DNA of 13,848 nucleotides from Candidatus Delongbacteria bacterium (lineage in GTDB: Bacteria; Delongbacteria; UBA4055), in assembly GCA_016938535.1 (NCBI GenBank), contig JAFGUL010000040.1, positions 1 through 13,848 on the forward strand, read 5' to 3'. Shown here piece by piece: positions 1 through 7,217 of the stretch. Made by a program: the position numbers and the translations under genes. Numbering within the stretch: position 1 is the first letter of the stretch; the number at the start of each line of letters is the position of its first letter. The notes under the pieces were generated by a model. That model was not told where the DNA came from and made no database searches. It was given only the letters and a program-made list of their open reading frames with translations.

Positions 1-20
1 AAGCGGGAAAATTCCCGCTT
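1..20 (-). terminator. Hairpin at window edge, probable terminator of the HU-bS22 transcript
   Basis: A perfect inverted repeat has arms of 9 bases (1-9 and 12-20), giving a GC-rich stem. It begins 5 bases after the bS22 stop codon on the minus strand. The minus-strand T-tract expected after a rho-independent terminator would lie left of base 1, so it cannot be checked here. Read on the plus strand, the hairpin is followed by TCAACC rather than a T run, so it fits the minus-strand operon better. Confidence 0.55.
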
Positions 21-25
21 TCAAC

Positions 26-115
26 CTACTTCTTTTTGTGCCTGTTTTTTCTCAATCTCTTCTTTCTTTTATGAGTATTGATCTTGTGTCTTTTTCTTTT
101 CTTTCCGCTCGGCAT
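26..115 (-). CDS. Small ribosomal subunit protein bS22 (AURKAIP1/COX24 domain)
   Basis: This 29-residue, extremely basic protein starts MPSGKKRKRHKI and continues as alternating Lys/Arg/His, ending in three lysines. That is the pattern of the short AURKAIP1/COX24-domain proteins of Bacteroidetes. They are bacterial relatives of mitochondrial mS38 and are counted as ribosomal small-subunit protein bS22. The start is well supported: AGGAGGG lies 5 bases before the ATG, and that SD directly follows the stop codon of the upstream HU gene, with a 12-base gap between the genes. A composition this extreme in an ORF with a perfect SD is unlikely by chance. The expected role is binding rRNA in the 30S subunit. 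It is easily missed by gene callers because of its length. Identification is from remembered family sequence, not a search. Confidence 0.87.
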   Translation of the reverse strand: MPSGKKRKRHKINTHKRKKRLRKNRHKKK

Positions 116-120
116 AGATG

Positions 121-130
121 CCCTCCTTTA
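121..130 (-). promoter_or_regulatory. Strong SD of the bS22 gene, fused to the HU stop codon
   Basis: On the minus strand the HU stop TAA runs straight into AGGAGGG, then five bases and the bS22 ATG. Ribosomes ending on HU would stop on the SD of bS22, so the two genes are probably translationally coupled. Confidence 0.8.
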
Positions 131-436
131 TTTTTTGGTAGTTTTATTAACTTTATCTTTAAGGCTTTTTACGGCTTTAAAAACAGGAACTCTCTTCTCA
201 GGTATTTCGAGTCTTTCTCTTCCTTTCGGCTTATAGGCGATCCTTGCAGCTCTTTCAGCGACTTTGAATGTCCCGAACCCTCTCAATTCAATAACAAAAT
301 CCTCTTTCAGACTTTCCTTGATCACTTCGATAGTGTTGTTGATTACGCTTCCAGTCTCCTTGTAGGACAGACCTGTGATCTCGTGCACTCTCTTGATGAT
401 GTCGAACTTAGTCAGCTTCTTCACTTTTGATTCCAT
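128..436 (-). CDS. HU/IHF-family DNA-binding protein
   Basis: This 102-residue protein has the HU/IHF layout: an N-terminal helical dimerisation part (residues about 7-45) with LTKFDIIKRVHE at the front, the family signature GFGTF at residues 53-57, and a beta-arm region ending in IPEKRVPVFKAVKSLKD. The arm differs from typical HU: where most members have RNPxTGE, this has YKPKGRE. It keeps the proline (residue 70) that intercalates in DNA but loses the usual Asn and Thr. The role is bending and compacting DNA as a homo- or heterodimer; the exact paralogue (HU or IHF-like) cannot be set from sequence alone. The start has a good SD (GAGGAG) and is 32 bases after mltD. Being followed by bS22 places a nucleoid protein with a ribosomal protein. 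Confidence 0.93.
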   Translation of the reverse strand: MESKVKKLTKFDIIKRVHEITGLSYKETGSVINNTIEVIKESLKEDFVIELRGFGTFKVAERAARIAYKPKGRERLEIPEKRVPVFKAVKSLKDKVNKTTKK

Positions 437-468
437 TTTTTTCTCCTCTTGGTTAAAATTAGTTTTCC

Positions 469-2001
469 TTATAAATATACGACCAGTCTCTGACCGGGTT
501 TGATCAGGTTGTTTTTACCTATACTGTTCCACGATCTTAGTTTGGCCTGATTGACATTGAACTTTCTCGATATAGACCACACGCTGTCACCATTTCTTAC
601 TATGTAATGAGCCTTCTTCCTTCCTTCAAGAAAATACTCTTCCTCATCGTAATAGGTCAGGTATCTGTTGTTAAAATCAGTGAACCACTTCTGATCCGAG
701 GGAGGCACGATGACTTTCAGTTTAACTCCTTTATGAAACTCATTATCGGCGATGCTGTTGAGATCAGTGATCCCGGTAATATTTATCTTGAATTTCTTCG
801 CTATTTTTTTAAAAGTGTCACTCTCTTCAGCTTCATATACAGTAACAGGATATTTTTCCTTATTTGTGAATCCGGAGAACTTTTCTCTGAAACTGATCTT
901 TGATTCTGCAGGGATCATAACAGGATAATTTTTCGCGTAAGGCGGAAGCAGCCATTGCCTTAAATGTGGATTGAGCTTTTTGATTTCCTCATAACTTATC
1001 CCGGAGCATTGTGCAATAACATTCAGGCTTACACAGCTGTCAAGCATGACGGTGTCATGAAGAGCTGTTTCTTTCTCTATTGTAAACCCGTACTTCACCG
1101 GATCTTTTGCGATAGTTATAAGTGCTCTGAGCCTGGGAACATAATCTCTCGTTTCCTTAGGAAGTGATATAAGCCTCCAGAAATTATCGGAATTATCTTT
1201 TCTGATAGCGCTTCTTACTCTCCCCGGTCCGCAATTATATGCCGAGAGAACAAGATTCCAGTCTTCAAACTGCCTGTAAAGTCCCATATAAAGTTTTGCG
1301 GCGGCTACTGTTGATTTTATCACATTTTTCCGGTCGTCCTCCCACCAGTTCGTTTCAAGACCGAAAGCCGCTCCTGTTGAAGGTATGAACTGCCACAGAC
1401 CGGCCGCTTTAGCAAATGAGTGAGCGAAGGGGGAATAACCCGATTCCGCCATTGGAATATAGGCGAGTTCCTCCGGCAGCCCGAAATGCCTGAAAACTTT
1501 TCTTACATCATCAATATAATCAAAGGACCTGTTAAGATATGCCTGAAAACTCGTTCTGTAATTCGTGTTGTAATTTTCTATCCATTTCTTTACAAGTATG
1601 AGTTCTTTATCGGGAAAAGCTGAGTATTCAAATTTTTCTGATCCTGAACCATCAAGATCAAAATCTTTTTTATCATATATGAAGAGCTTTTCTTCCCTGT
1701 CAAGCTTTATACACAGAGAATTTACAAGGTTTTCAAAATTACTGAAATGGTTTTCGGCTGTTTCTTTAAGTGAATCAAGACCGGTGCGTGAAATATCATC
1801 ACTCTGTTCAACCGAATCTAAATACAAAAATATTTTTTCGTAGAAATATGAAGCGTTTAGATAATTTCCTTCTCTTACCAGTTTGTTCGCATGATTGAGC
1901 AAAGAATGCAGGTCGTAGGTTCCGCTGTTTTCCTGTGCGTAGCTGAAAGGGATTATGAGCATTATCACCCATAATACGATATTACAGTTCTTTAGCGGCA
2001 T
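469..2001 (-). CDS. MltD-like membrane-bound lytic transglycosylase with LysM repeats
   Basis: This 510-residue exported enzyme cleaves peptidoglycan between MurNAc and GlcNAc with formation of 1,6-anhydroMurNAc. The signal peptide is residues 1-22 (hydrophobic core then SYA before QENS), without a clear lipobox. The SLT domain spans about 165-305: the catalytic Glu lies in MAESGYSPFA (about residue 186), followed by AAGLWQFIPSTG and the LSAYNCGPGRV motif, as in MltD. A degenerate LysM-like segment follows (about 314-364), then LysM domains at about 384-434 and 464-510, the latter (HYIVRNGDSVWSISRKFNV) very clear. LysM domains bind glycan chains. I place the start at the ATG four bases after the preceding stop. 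An in-frame TTG seven codons upstream lies inside the AGGAGG that probably serves as SD, and would put charged residues before the signal peptide. The gene lies within the operon with pgm upstream. Confidence 0.93.
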   Translation of the reverse strand: MPLKNCNIVLWVIMLIIPFSYAQENSGTYDLHSLLNHANKLVREGNYLNASYFYEKIFLYLDSVEQSDDISRTGLDSLKETAENHFSNFENLVNSLCIKLDREEKLFIYDKKDFDLDGSGSEKFEYSAFPDKELILVKKWIENYNTNYRTSFQAYLNRSFDYIDDVRKVFRHFGLPEELAYIPMAESGYSPFAHSFAKAAGLWQFIPSTGAAFGLETNWWEDDRKNVIKSTVAAAKLYMGLYRQFEDWNLVLSAYNCGPGRVRSAIRKDNSDNFWRLISLPKETRDYVPRLRALITIAKDPVKYGFTIEKETALHDTVMLDSCVSLNVIAQCSGISYEEIKKLNPHLRQWLLPPYAKNYPVMIPAESKISFREKFSGFTNKEKYPVTVYEAEESDTFKKIAKKFKINITGITDLNSIADNEFHKGVKLKVIVPPSDQKWFTDFNNRYLTYYDEEEYFLEGRKKAHYIVRNGDSVWSISRKFNVNQAKLRSWNSIGKNNLIKPGQRLVVYL

Positions 2002-2005
2002 CCTG

Positions 2006-3379
2006 CTATATTGCCTCCTCAATTTCGCGAAGTTTAACTTGCATAAGGTTCATAATTTCTTCAAGTCGTTCCTGAGATGAAGCTTCATACCGCTGAACAA
2101 GTGCCGGCTGAGTGTTCGAAGCCCTTATTAAGCCGAATCCGTCGTCAAATATGACTCTGACCCCGTCAACATCAACAACCTTGTAGCCTTCTTTCTTGAA
2201 ATAATCCGTTACTCTCCTGACGATCTCGAATTTCTTATCATCGTCGCTTTCAAGCCTGATCTCGGGGGTCATGATCATCTTAGGCAGGTGAGAAAGAAGA
2301 TCCGAAACTGTTTTATCTGTGTTTGAAAGTATCTCAAGCAGTCTCAACGATGCGTAAAGAGCGTCGTCGTGACCGAAGAATCTGTCTTTGAAGAAGATAT
2401 GGCCGCTGACCTCTCCGCCTAGCTCAGCCTGAGCCTCTTTCATTTTTGCTTTTATCAGTGAATGACCGGCCTTCCACATTATTCCGTTCCCGCCGAGCCT
2501 TTCGATCTCGTCATACATTGTTTTTGAGCATTTAACCTCTCCGACAATTACTGCGCCGGGTTTTCTTGAAAGAATTTCAGCTGCGTAAATTGTCATGAGG
2601 CTGTCCCCGAAGATGAGACGCCCTTCTTCAGTCACTACACCGATCCTGTCTGCATCACCGTCATATCCTATGCCGAGATCTGCGCCTGTCTGTTTAACCT
2701 TATCAAGAAGATCTGTCATATAAGCGGGAACAGTAGGGTCGGGATGGTGATTCGGGAATTTACCGTCAGGTTTTGTATAAAGCTCAGTTACTTCATGTCC
2801 GAAATATCTTATTATCTCTGATGCGATCTCGCCGCCGGTTCCGTTCCCTCCGTCAATTATAACTTTAAGCTTTCTTCCGCCCATCTTTATATTTCCTTTC
2901 ATAAAGCCGAGATAACTCTCTTCCATATCAATATTCTGAAGTGTCCCTGCAGGCTTAGACTGATCTCTCAAAAGGTACTCGCCTTTAAGTATCGTATTCT
3001 TTAACTGCTGGATCTTATCACCGTACAGAGCTGAGTTTTTCGTAAGCATTTTAAACCCGTTCATATCTGCAGGATTATGCGATCCGGTTATCATTACAGC
3101 CGAATCTGCGTTAAGGTGTATCTGGGCGAAATACAGCATCGGAGAAGTGCATTGTCCAATGCAGATAACATCTATACCGCAGTCACGGAGCGAATTTGCG
3201 AAAGTTGAGAAAAGGTAGTCTGCAGAAAGTCTCGCGTCGAAACCTATGACACAATTATTCAGATCTTCTCTTAAAAGATATGTCGCGAATGCTTTTGCGA
3301 TGTTAACAACAGTCTCATTTGTGAAATCACTTTCAACAACCCCTCTGATGTCATATTCCCTGAAAATATTTTCATTCAT
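2006..3379 (-). CDS. Phosphomannomutase/phosphoglucomutase (alpha-D-phosphohexomutase)
   Basis: This 457-residue cytosolic enzyme interconverts hexose 1- and 6-phosphates. All four family elements are present: the active-site serine loop TGSHNPADMNGFKM (phospho-Ser about residue 100), the metal loop GYDGDADRIG (residues 238-247), the sugar-binding loop GEVSGHIFF (322-330), and the phosphate-binding RASNTQPALVQRYEA (419-433). The N-terminal FREYDIRG is typical of the AlgC/ManB-type PMM/PGM group, as is the length. It supplies Man-1-P or Glc-1-P for nucleotide sugars, lipopolysaccharide or other glycans; the preferred substrate cannot be told from sequence. The start has a strong SD (GGAGG, 6 bases of spacing plus the ATG). 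It lies 17 bases downstream of trpS and 4 bases upstream of the transglycosylase start. Confidence 0.94.
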   Translation of the reverse strand: MNENIFREYDIRGVVESDFTNETVVNIAKAFATYLLREDLNNCVIGFDARLSADYLFSTFANSLRDCGIDVICIGQCTSPMLYFAQIHLNADSAVMITGSHNPADMNGFKMLTKNSALYGDKIQQLKNTILKGEYLLRDQSKPAGTLQNIDMEESYLGFMKGNIKMGGRKLKVIIDGGNGTGGEIASEIIRYFGHEVTELYTKPDGKFPNHHPDPTVPAYMTDLLDKVKQTGADLGIGYDGDADRIGVVTEEGRLIFGDSLMTIYAAEILSRKPGAVIVGEVKCSKTMYDEIERLGGNGIMWKAGHSLIKAKMKEAQAELGGEVSGHIFFKDRFFGHDDALYASLRLLEILSNTDKTVSDLLSHLPKMIMTPEIRLESDDDKKFEIVRRVTDYFKKEGYKVVDVDGVRVIFDDGFGLIRASNTQPALVQRYEASSQERLEEIMNLMQVKLREIEEAI

Positions 3380-3396
3380 AACAAACCTCCGGATAT

Positions 3397-4410
3397 TTAT
3401 CTTTTAATTTGAACGAGTCCGACTTTTCTGTAAACTTTATTTAGTATCTTCCATGCCTTTGCCTGAGCTTTTTCCGCGCCTGACCTGAGTACTGATTCGA
3501 GATAGTCTTTGTTCTTCATAAGATCATCGTGAGTGCTTTTGATCGGTCTGAGGCTTTCAACAACGATTTCAGCAAGATCTTTTTTGAAATCACCATAGCC
3601 TTTTCCCGCATACTTTTGCTCAAGTTCCGGAACTGCTGTATCTGTAAGATTTGAATAGATCGTCAAAAGATTTCTGATTCCTGCTTTTTCTTCCTTATCC
3701 GAGAAAATTATCTCTGTACCTGAATCCGTTACAGCGCTTTTAATTCTTTTGCTGATCACATTCGGATCATCTATCAGAGCTATTCTTCCTGTTTCTCCGG
3801 AATCACTCTTCCCCATCTTGCTCAAAGGATCCTGAAGATCCATTATTCTCGCACCTGTTTTAGGTATTACAGGCTCGGGAACAGTAAAAGTATCCGAATA
3901 TCTGTGATTAAACCTGATCGCAATATCTCTTGTAAGCTCAACATGCTGCTTCTGATCCTCTCCGACGGGAACGAAATCCGCGTTGTAAAGAAGTATATCT
4001 GAAGCCATGAGTATGGGATATGTGTAAAGCCCCGCGTTTATATTTGCGCCGGGTTTTGAAGATTTGTCCTTGAACTGCGTCATCCTGCTCAGCTCACCGA
4101 GCCCTGTCAGGCATCCGAGTATCCATGAAAGTTCAGTATGTCCCGTAACATGGGACTGAATGAAAAGCGTGCTTATTTCCGGATCAAGACCGACAGCTAT
4201 GTACTGGGCAATAATTGAAAGAGTTTTTTGTCTTAAATCTTTGGGCTCCTGAGGAACAGTCAGAGCATGAAGATCGACCACCATATAATAAGCTTCGTAA
4301 TCGTCCTGAAGCTTAACGAAATTCTTCATCGCACCAATGTAATTGCCTACAGTCAGCTGACCTGTGGGTTTTATTCCGCTTAATATTATTTTTCTCTGAA
4401 TTTCTTCCAT
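3397..4410 (-). CDS. trpS: Tryptophan--tRNA ligase
   Basis: This 337-residue class I synthetase activates Trp with ATP and charges tRNA-Trp. The front end has ILSGIKPTGQLTVGNYIGA, the TrpRS form of the HIGH motif (about residues 10-27). The middle has the bacterial signature VPVGEDQKQHVELTRDIA (147-164), and the KMSKS loop reads KMGKS (198-202). Length and order match the compact bacterial TrpRS. The SD is weak (GGA about 11 bases upstream), so expression may depend on ribosomes arriving from the pyrK-like gene, which ends 17 bases before. No T-box leader or regulatory hairpin is seen in the short gap, as expected for a gene inside an operon. Confidence 0.97.
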   Translation of the reverse strand: MEEIQRKIILSGIKPTGQLTVGNYIGAMKNFVKLQDDYEAYYMVVDLHALTVPQEPKDLRQKTLSIIAQYIAVGLDPEISTLFIQSHVTGHTELSWILGCLTGLGELSRMTQFKDKSSKPGANINAGLYTYPILMASDILLYNADFVPVGEDQKQHVELTRDIAIRFNHRYSDTFTVPEPVIPKTGARIMDLQDPLSKMGKSDSGETGRIALIDDPNVISKRIKSAVTDSGTEIIFSDKEEKAGIRNLLTIYSNLTDTAVPELEQKYAGKGYGDFKKDLAEIVVESLRPIKSTHDDLMKNKDYLESVLRSGAEKAQAKAWKILNKVYRKVGLVQIKR

Positions 4411-4427
4411 TTTTATCTATATCCGGT

Positions 4428-5240
4428 TCATATTATTATTTTATCCGATCTGAAAACCGGTCCGTCCTTGCATACGAGCAGATACCCGCTTCCGTCCTTT
4501 TTTGAGACCGCGCACCCCTGGCAGACTCCCATTCCGCACGCCATTGGTGTTTCAAGCGAAACCTGACAGGAGAGGTTCATGTTTTCGAGATAGCTGCTTA
4601 CTGCTCTCATCATCGGGTCCGGGCCGACCGCGAAGATATCATAGTCTTCAAGTGTCCCGATGCTGCCTGAACTTAACAGATTCTTAAGCATCTCAACAAC
4701 ATTACCTTTAAAACCTACCGAACCGTCGTCTGTGCAGTTAATAAAATTTGAATTCTCCGGCTTAAAACAGTCAGTTCCAAAAAACCCCGATCCGTTCCTG
4801 TTTCCCCATAAAAGAGTCACAGGCATGTTATTCTTTAAATAATATTCATACAGACTTTTTATAGGTGCTATACCTATTCCGCCGGCTATCAGAAGCTTTT
4901 TCTTTGAAGTATCTGAAATATCAAATCCGTTGCCAAGAGGACCCATTATGCTCAGAGTATTACCTTCTTTGATCTTTCTGTAAAGCAGATCAGTGCCTCT
5001 TCCTACAATATGAAATATTATCTCGAACCTGTCGCCGACAACCGAAGAGATCGCAAAAGGTCTTCTTAAAACCGGCACTGAAGTTCTTTCGGCGTTAACC
5101 TGAACCGTTATGAACTGGCCCGGTCTGAATCCTGAAACTATCTTTTCAGATTCAAGAAGACATGATACTATGCCTTCAGATTCAACCTTATAGCTTACTA
5201 CTTCAGCCTCAACTTCAAAATAACGGTTGCTGCCCATCAT
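4428..5240 (-). CDS. pyrK: PyrK-like dihydroorotate dehydrogenase electron-transfer subunit (FAD/2Fe-2S)
   Basis: This 270-residue reductase subunit of the ferredoxin-NADP reductase superfamily has three parts. The FAD domain (about residues 5-105) has VLRRPFAIS and a flavin-binding IMGPLGNGF. The NAD domain has LLIAGGIGIAPIKSL (116-130) and VGPDPMM. The C-terminal 2Fe-2S loop has Cys at 235, 240, 243 and 257 (CGMGVCQGC...VCKDGPVF), which is the PyrK arrangement. PyrK passes electrons from dihydroorotate, via PyrD, to NAD. No pyrD is in the window, so another partner oxidoreductase (as for the related SudB/NfnA subunits) is possible. The ATG overlaps the apbE stop by four bases (ATGA). A second ATG follows immediately and could also be used; a GAGGG SD lies just upstream. 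Confidence 0.85.
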   Translation of the reverse strand: MMGSNRYFEVEAEVVSYKVESEGIVSCLLESEKIVSGFRPGQFITVQVNAERTSVPVLRRPFAISSVVGDRFEIIFHIVGRGTDLLYRKIKEGNTLSIMGPLGNGFDISDTSKKKLLIAGGIGIAPIKSLYEYYLKNNMPVTLLWGNRNGSGFFGTDCFKPENSNFINCTDDGSVGFKGNVVEMLKNLLSSGSIGTLEDYDIFAVGPDPMMRAVSSYLENMNLSCQVSLETPMACGMGVCQGCAVSKKDGSGYLLVCKDGPVFRSDKIII

Positions 5241-6253
5241 CGGATACCCTCAGTTTCATTTTTCTCATATGCCGACATGTTGATCTTGTAGCTTGCGACT
5301 TGACCATTCTCATCTAAAAAGTAGATTATGCCCGAAAGTTTATTGTCCTTTATGAGGGTCCTTGCCCTTTCTTTGCCCATGACAACGGCTGCGGTGGCGA
5401 ACGCATCGCTCAAATATGCTTTTTCCGATATAACAGTTGCAGCTATACAGTCTGAAATGCCGTATCCGGTCGCGGGGTTGATTATGTGTGAATATCTCTG
5501 CCCGTCATGGATTATGAATTTCTCGTAGTCTCCCGAAGATGCGACCGATCCGTAAGAAATATATATCGAATCTATAAGTTTACCTTCATTTCTCGGATGT
5601 TTTATTCCTACTGCTTTTTTCTTTGGCGAGAAGACTGTCAGATCCCCTCCGGCCTCTACAATAAAATCAGTAAATCCCTGTCCGTTAAGATAAGAGGCGA
5701 CAGAATCTACGGCGTAGCCTTTGGCTATGCCGGCCAGTCCTATTCTGCATCTTGAATCTCTTACAGTCACAGAATCATCTTCGAATATATAGCAGTCAAG
5801 CCTTGAAAAAGGAAGTATGTTCTCAATTTCGGCTGAAGAAGGTACGGACTTAGATGAGATTATGCTTTCTCTCCACAGATCCGCAAGAGGCAGGATCGCA
5901 ATATCGAACGCCCCGTCGGTATATTCATGAATGTTTCTGGATACTTCAAGTATTTCCCTTAAACTTTCAGGTACGGGTGTTTTATTCCCCGGGACCGTGC
6001 GGTTAAGAACCGAAATCGATGAATTCTCGTCGTAGGAGTTCATTTCCCTGTTGAAATAAGAAAGAATGTTCCTGGATTTTTCCATAGCATCTGCAGCCTT
6101 CGAAGTATCATTTGGACTTATCCCGAAAAGCGTAATGTTTACCAGTGTCGTGAACTCGTCAAACGACGCACTGATCTTAAGTTTTTCCTTTCTAACGCAT
6201 GAAGTCAGAAACAGCACGGCAAAAAGGCATATGAAGATTCTAAATTTTTTCAT
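5237..6253 (-). CDS. apbE: ApbE-family FAD:protein FMN transferase, lipoprotein
   Basis: This 338-residue flavin transferase covalently attaches FMN from FAD to Thr/Ser of target proteins such as RnfG/RnfD or NqrB/NqrC subunits. The N terminus is a lipoprotein signal with lipobox LTSC (lipidated Cys19), so the enzyme acts on the outer face of the inner membrane or in the periplasm. Family motifs occur in order: DGAFDIAILPLADLW (113-127), GIAKGYAVD (175-183), VEAGGDL (199-205), HIINPATGYG (256-265), and the metal-binding SDAFATAAVVMG (282-293). The motif usually reading DLGGIAKG is GLAGIAKG here. No flavinylation target is encoded in the window. No clear SD precedes the ATG; a possible promoter sits directly against it, so leaderless initiation is conceivable. 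The stop overlaps the pyrK-like start, so the two are coupled. Confidence 0.94.
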   Translation of the reverse strand: MKKFRIFICLFAVLFLTSCVRKEKLKISASFDEFTTLVNITLFGISPNDTSKAADAMEKSRNILSYFNREMNSYDENSSISVLNRTVPGNKTPVPESLREILEVSRNIHEYTDGAFDIAILPLADLWRESIISSKSVPSSAEIENILPFSRLDCYIFEDDSVTVRDSRCRIGLAGIAKGYAVDSVASYLNGQGFTDFIVEAGGDLTVFSPKKKAVGIKHPRNEGKLIDSIYISYGSVASSGDYEKFIIHDGQRYSHIINPATGYGISDCIAATVISEKAYLSDAFATAAVVMGKERARTLIKDNKLSGIIYFLDENGQVASYKINMSAYEKNETEGIR

Positions 6254-6260
6254 GGCGCTA

Positions 6261-6289
6261 AAATTAAGTTTTTATGTTTTAAAAAGCAA
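6261..6289 (-). promoter_or_regulatory. Possible apbE promoter abutting the start codon
   Basis: On the minus strand TTGCTT (6284-6289) and TAATTT (6261-6266) are 17 bases apart. Only 7 bases separate the -10 from the apbE ATG, which would put the transcript start at or one base before the ATG, and apbE lacks an SD. The match is moderate and the region is AT-rich, so this may be chance. Confidence 0.35.
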
Positions 6290-6290
6290 G

Positions 6291-6312
6291 TGATAATTCA
6301 AAATAATTATCA
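6291..6312. repeat. AT-rich inverted repeat upstream of apbE
   Basis: TGATAATT and AATTATCA form a perfect 8-base dyad around a 6-base spacer, in the gap between the unknown exported protein and apbE. It lies immediately upstream of the possible apbE -35 box, which suits an operator. Read on the minus strand it is followed by CTTGCTTTTT, so it could instead be a weak AT-stem terminator for the gene upstream. The sequence alone does not decide. Confidence 0.45.
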
Positions 6313-6348
6313 AATATGAAATGAAAAATTATTTTTTTCCGGAATAAT

Positions 6349-7110
6349 CTATTTTGCTTTTTTGAAATGCTTCTCAACAAGATAAGTTATAAGAACCGAT
6401 CCGTTGTCATGAAAACCAATCTTTACAGTATCATCGTTCTTGAAAAGCCAGCGTCTGTAAATGCTGACGGTCTTATTCTTAATTGCGTTAAGCTTTATCT
6501 TGTCATCTTTATACCCGGCAGGAAATTTATCCTTATCATAAGCCGGCTCTCCGTATTTCTCTTTAAAATCCGCACTTATTTTTTCGTAAAGCTTTAGAGC
6601 ATTTGTGTTTTTGGGGGTTTTGAGGATTATCTGGCACGCATAAAGTTTTTTGTTCGTAAAATCGAACTGCCATTTCTCAACATCGTAATTCATGAACTTG
6701 CCGCCGTTATACTGAAGGATGCTCTCGTCCGAATTCTCTATCTTCATTCCCTGTATATTTCTGAGAGATTCCCTGACCTTTAATCTGTCTGTATTCCAGG
6801 CTATATTGTGAATCTTAGGCAAAGGAGCATCAACTTTTTTTGGCTCAACTTTTACTGTTATGATCTTTTTCTGACTTTCGATGCATTTTTTCTGCTCTTT
6901 CTGCAGCTTCACTATGTCATCCCATGTCATCGTATATATAGAGTAAAGGTCGTCGTATTCATCTCTTGTGATACCGGGCTGGGACATTTTCTCTTTGACT
7001 TCATTGAACTCTTGCATCAATACATCGATTTCTTTCTTATATTTATCGCAGTCCTGTGAAAAAAGTAATAGTGTTGCTGCCAACAATATTAAGGCTATAA
7101 CTCTTGACAT
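6349..7110 (-). CDS. Exported protein of unknown function with coiled-coil N-terminal part
   Basis: I do not recognise a named family for this 253-residue protein. Residues 1-18 form a signal peptide (hydrophobic RVIALILLAATLLLF) without a clear lipobox. Residues about 20-85 are rich in Lys/Glu with heptad-like spacing and look helical or coiled-coil, with Cys at 21 and 76. A Lys/Pro/Val linker (86-99) leads to a C-terminal domain of about 150 residues. This starts IAWNTDRLKVRESLR and has alternating strands such as EKWQFDFTNKKLYACQIIL, then a helix containing FKEKYGEP, and late strands (KIGFHDNGSVLITYLV). That pattern recalls a recurrent periplasmic module in which a short W-x-T/S segment precedes a helix and a strand pair, but this is only resemblance. 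It has a strong promoter of its own and a good SD (AAGGAG, 4 bases before ATG), so it is probably well expressed. A periplasmic location is inferred. Confidence 0.85.
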   Translation of the reverse strand: MSRVIALILLAATLLLFSQDCDKYKKEIDVLMQEFNEVKEKMSQPGITRDEYDDLYSIYTMTWDDIVKLQKEQKKCIESQKKIITVKVEPKKVDAPLPKIHNIAWNTDRLKVRESLRNIQGMKIENSDESILQYNGGKFMNYDVEKWQFDFTNKKLYACQIILKTPKNTNALKLYEKISADFKEKYGEPAYDKDKFPAGYKDDKIKLNAIKNKTVSIYRRWLFKNDDTVKIGFHDNGSVLITYLVEKHFKKAK

Positions 7111-7144
7111 TGTGCTCCTTTCTTTTTCAATTTTCTACTGTAGC

Positions 7145-7158
7145 CACTCTCCCGAAAG
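7145..7158 (-). other. Small UTR hairpin before the exported protein gene
   Basis: Between promoter and SD the minus strand reads CTCTTTCGGGAGAG. This can fold into a five-base-pair stem (one G-U) closing a UCGG loop. It lies just inside the predicted transcript start and might stabilise the 5' end. The stem is short and may have no function. Confidence 0.25.
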
Positions 7159-7166
7159 AGAAGGCA

Positions 7167-7195
7167 AATTTAACATTTTTTTTCAAAATTGTCAA
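7167..7195 (-). promoter_or_regulatory. Strong promoter for the exported protein gene
   Basis: On the minus strand a consensus -35 TTGACA (7190-7195) is separated by exactly 17 bases from TAAATT (7167-7172), with TGT before it as an extended -10. The same bases also read TTG-N20-TAAATTTG, matching the Bacteroidetes -33/-7 pattern. It lies about 57 bases upstream of the ATG. The leftward unit probably starts here. Confidence 0.8.
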
Positions 7196-7217
7196 CATAA
7201 CTTTTATAAAACTTGCC

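Noticed and set aside
38..430. Long plus-strand ORF opposite the HU and bS22 genes
   Set aside because: The product is Phe/Ser-rich, the usual antisense of Lys/Glu-rich coding sequence, and it overlaps two well-supported genes.
2002..2022. TTG start seven codons before the chosen transglycosylase start
   Set aside because: The TTG lies in the GAGGAGG that likely acts as SD and overlaps the preceding gene; the ATG at 2001 gives a normal signal peptide.
4502..4842. Short plus-strand ORFs inside the pyrK-like gene
   Set aside because: They are out-of-strand shadows with no SD, no recognisable domain and an Arg/Pro/Ser-rich composition expected from the opposite strand.
6319..6347. AT-only hairpin (ATTATT/AATAAT then T5 on the minus strand) after the exported protein gene
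   Set aside because: The stem is six A-T pairs in very AT-rich DNA, too weak to call as a terminator.
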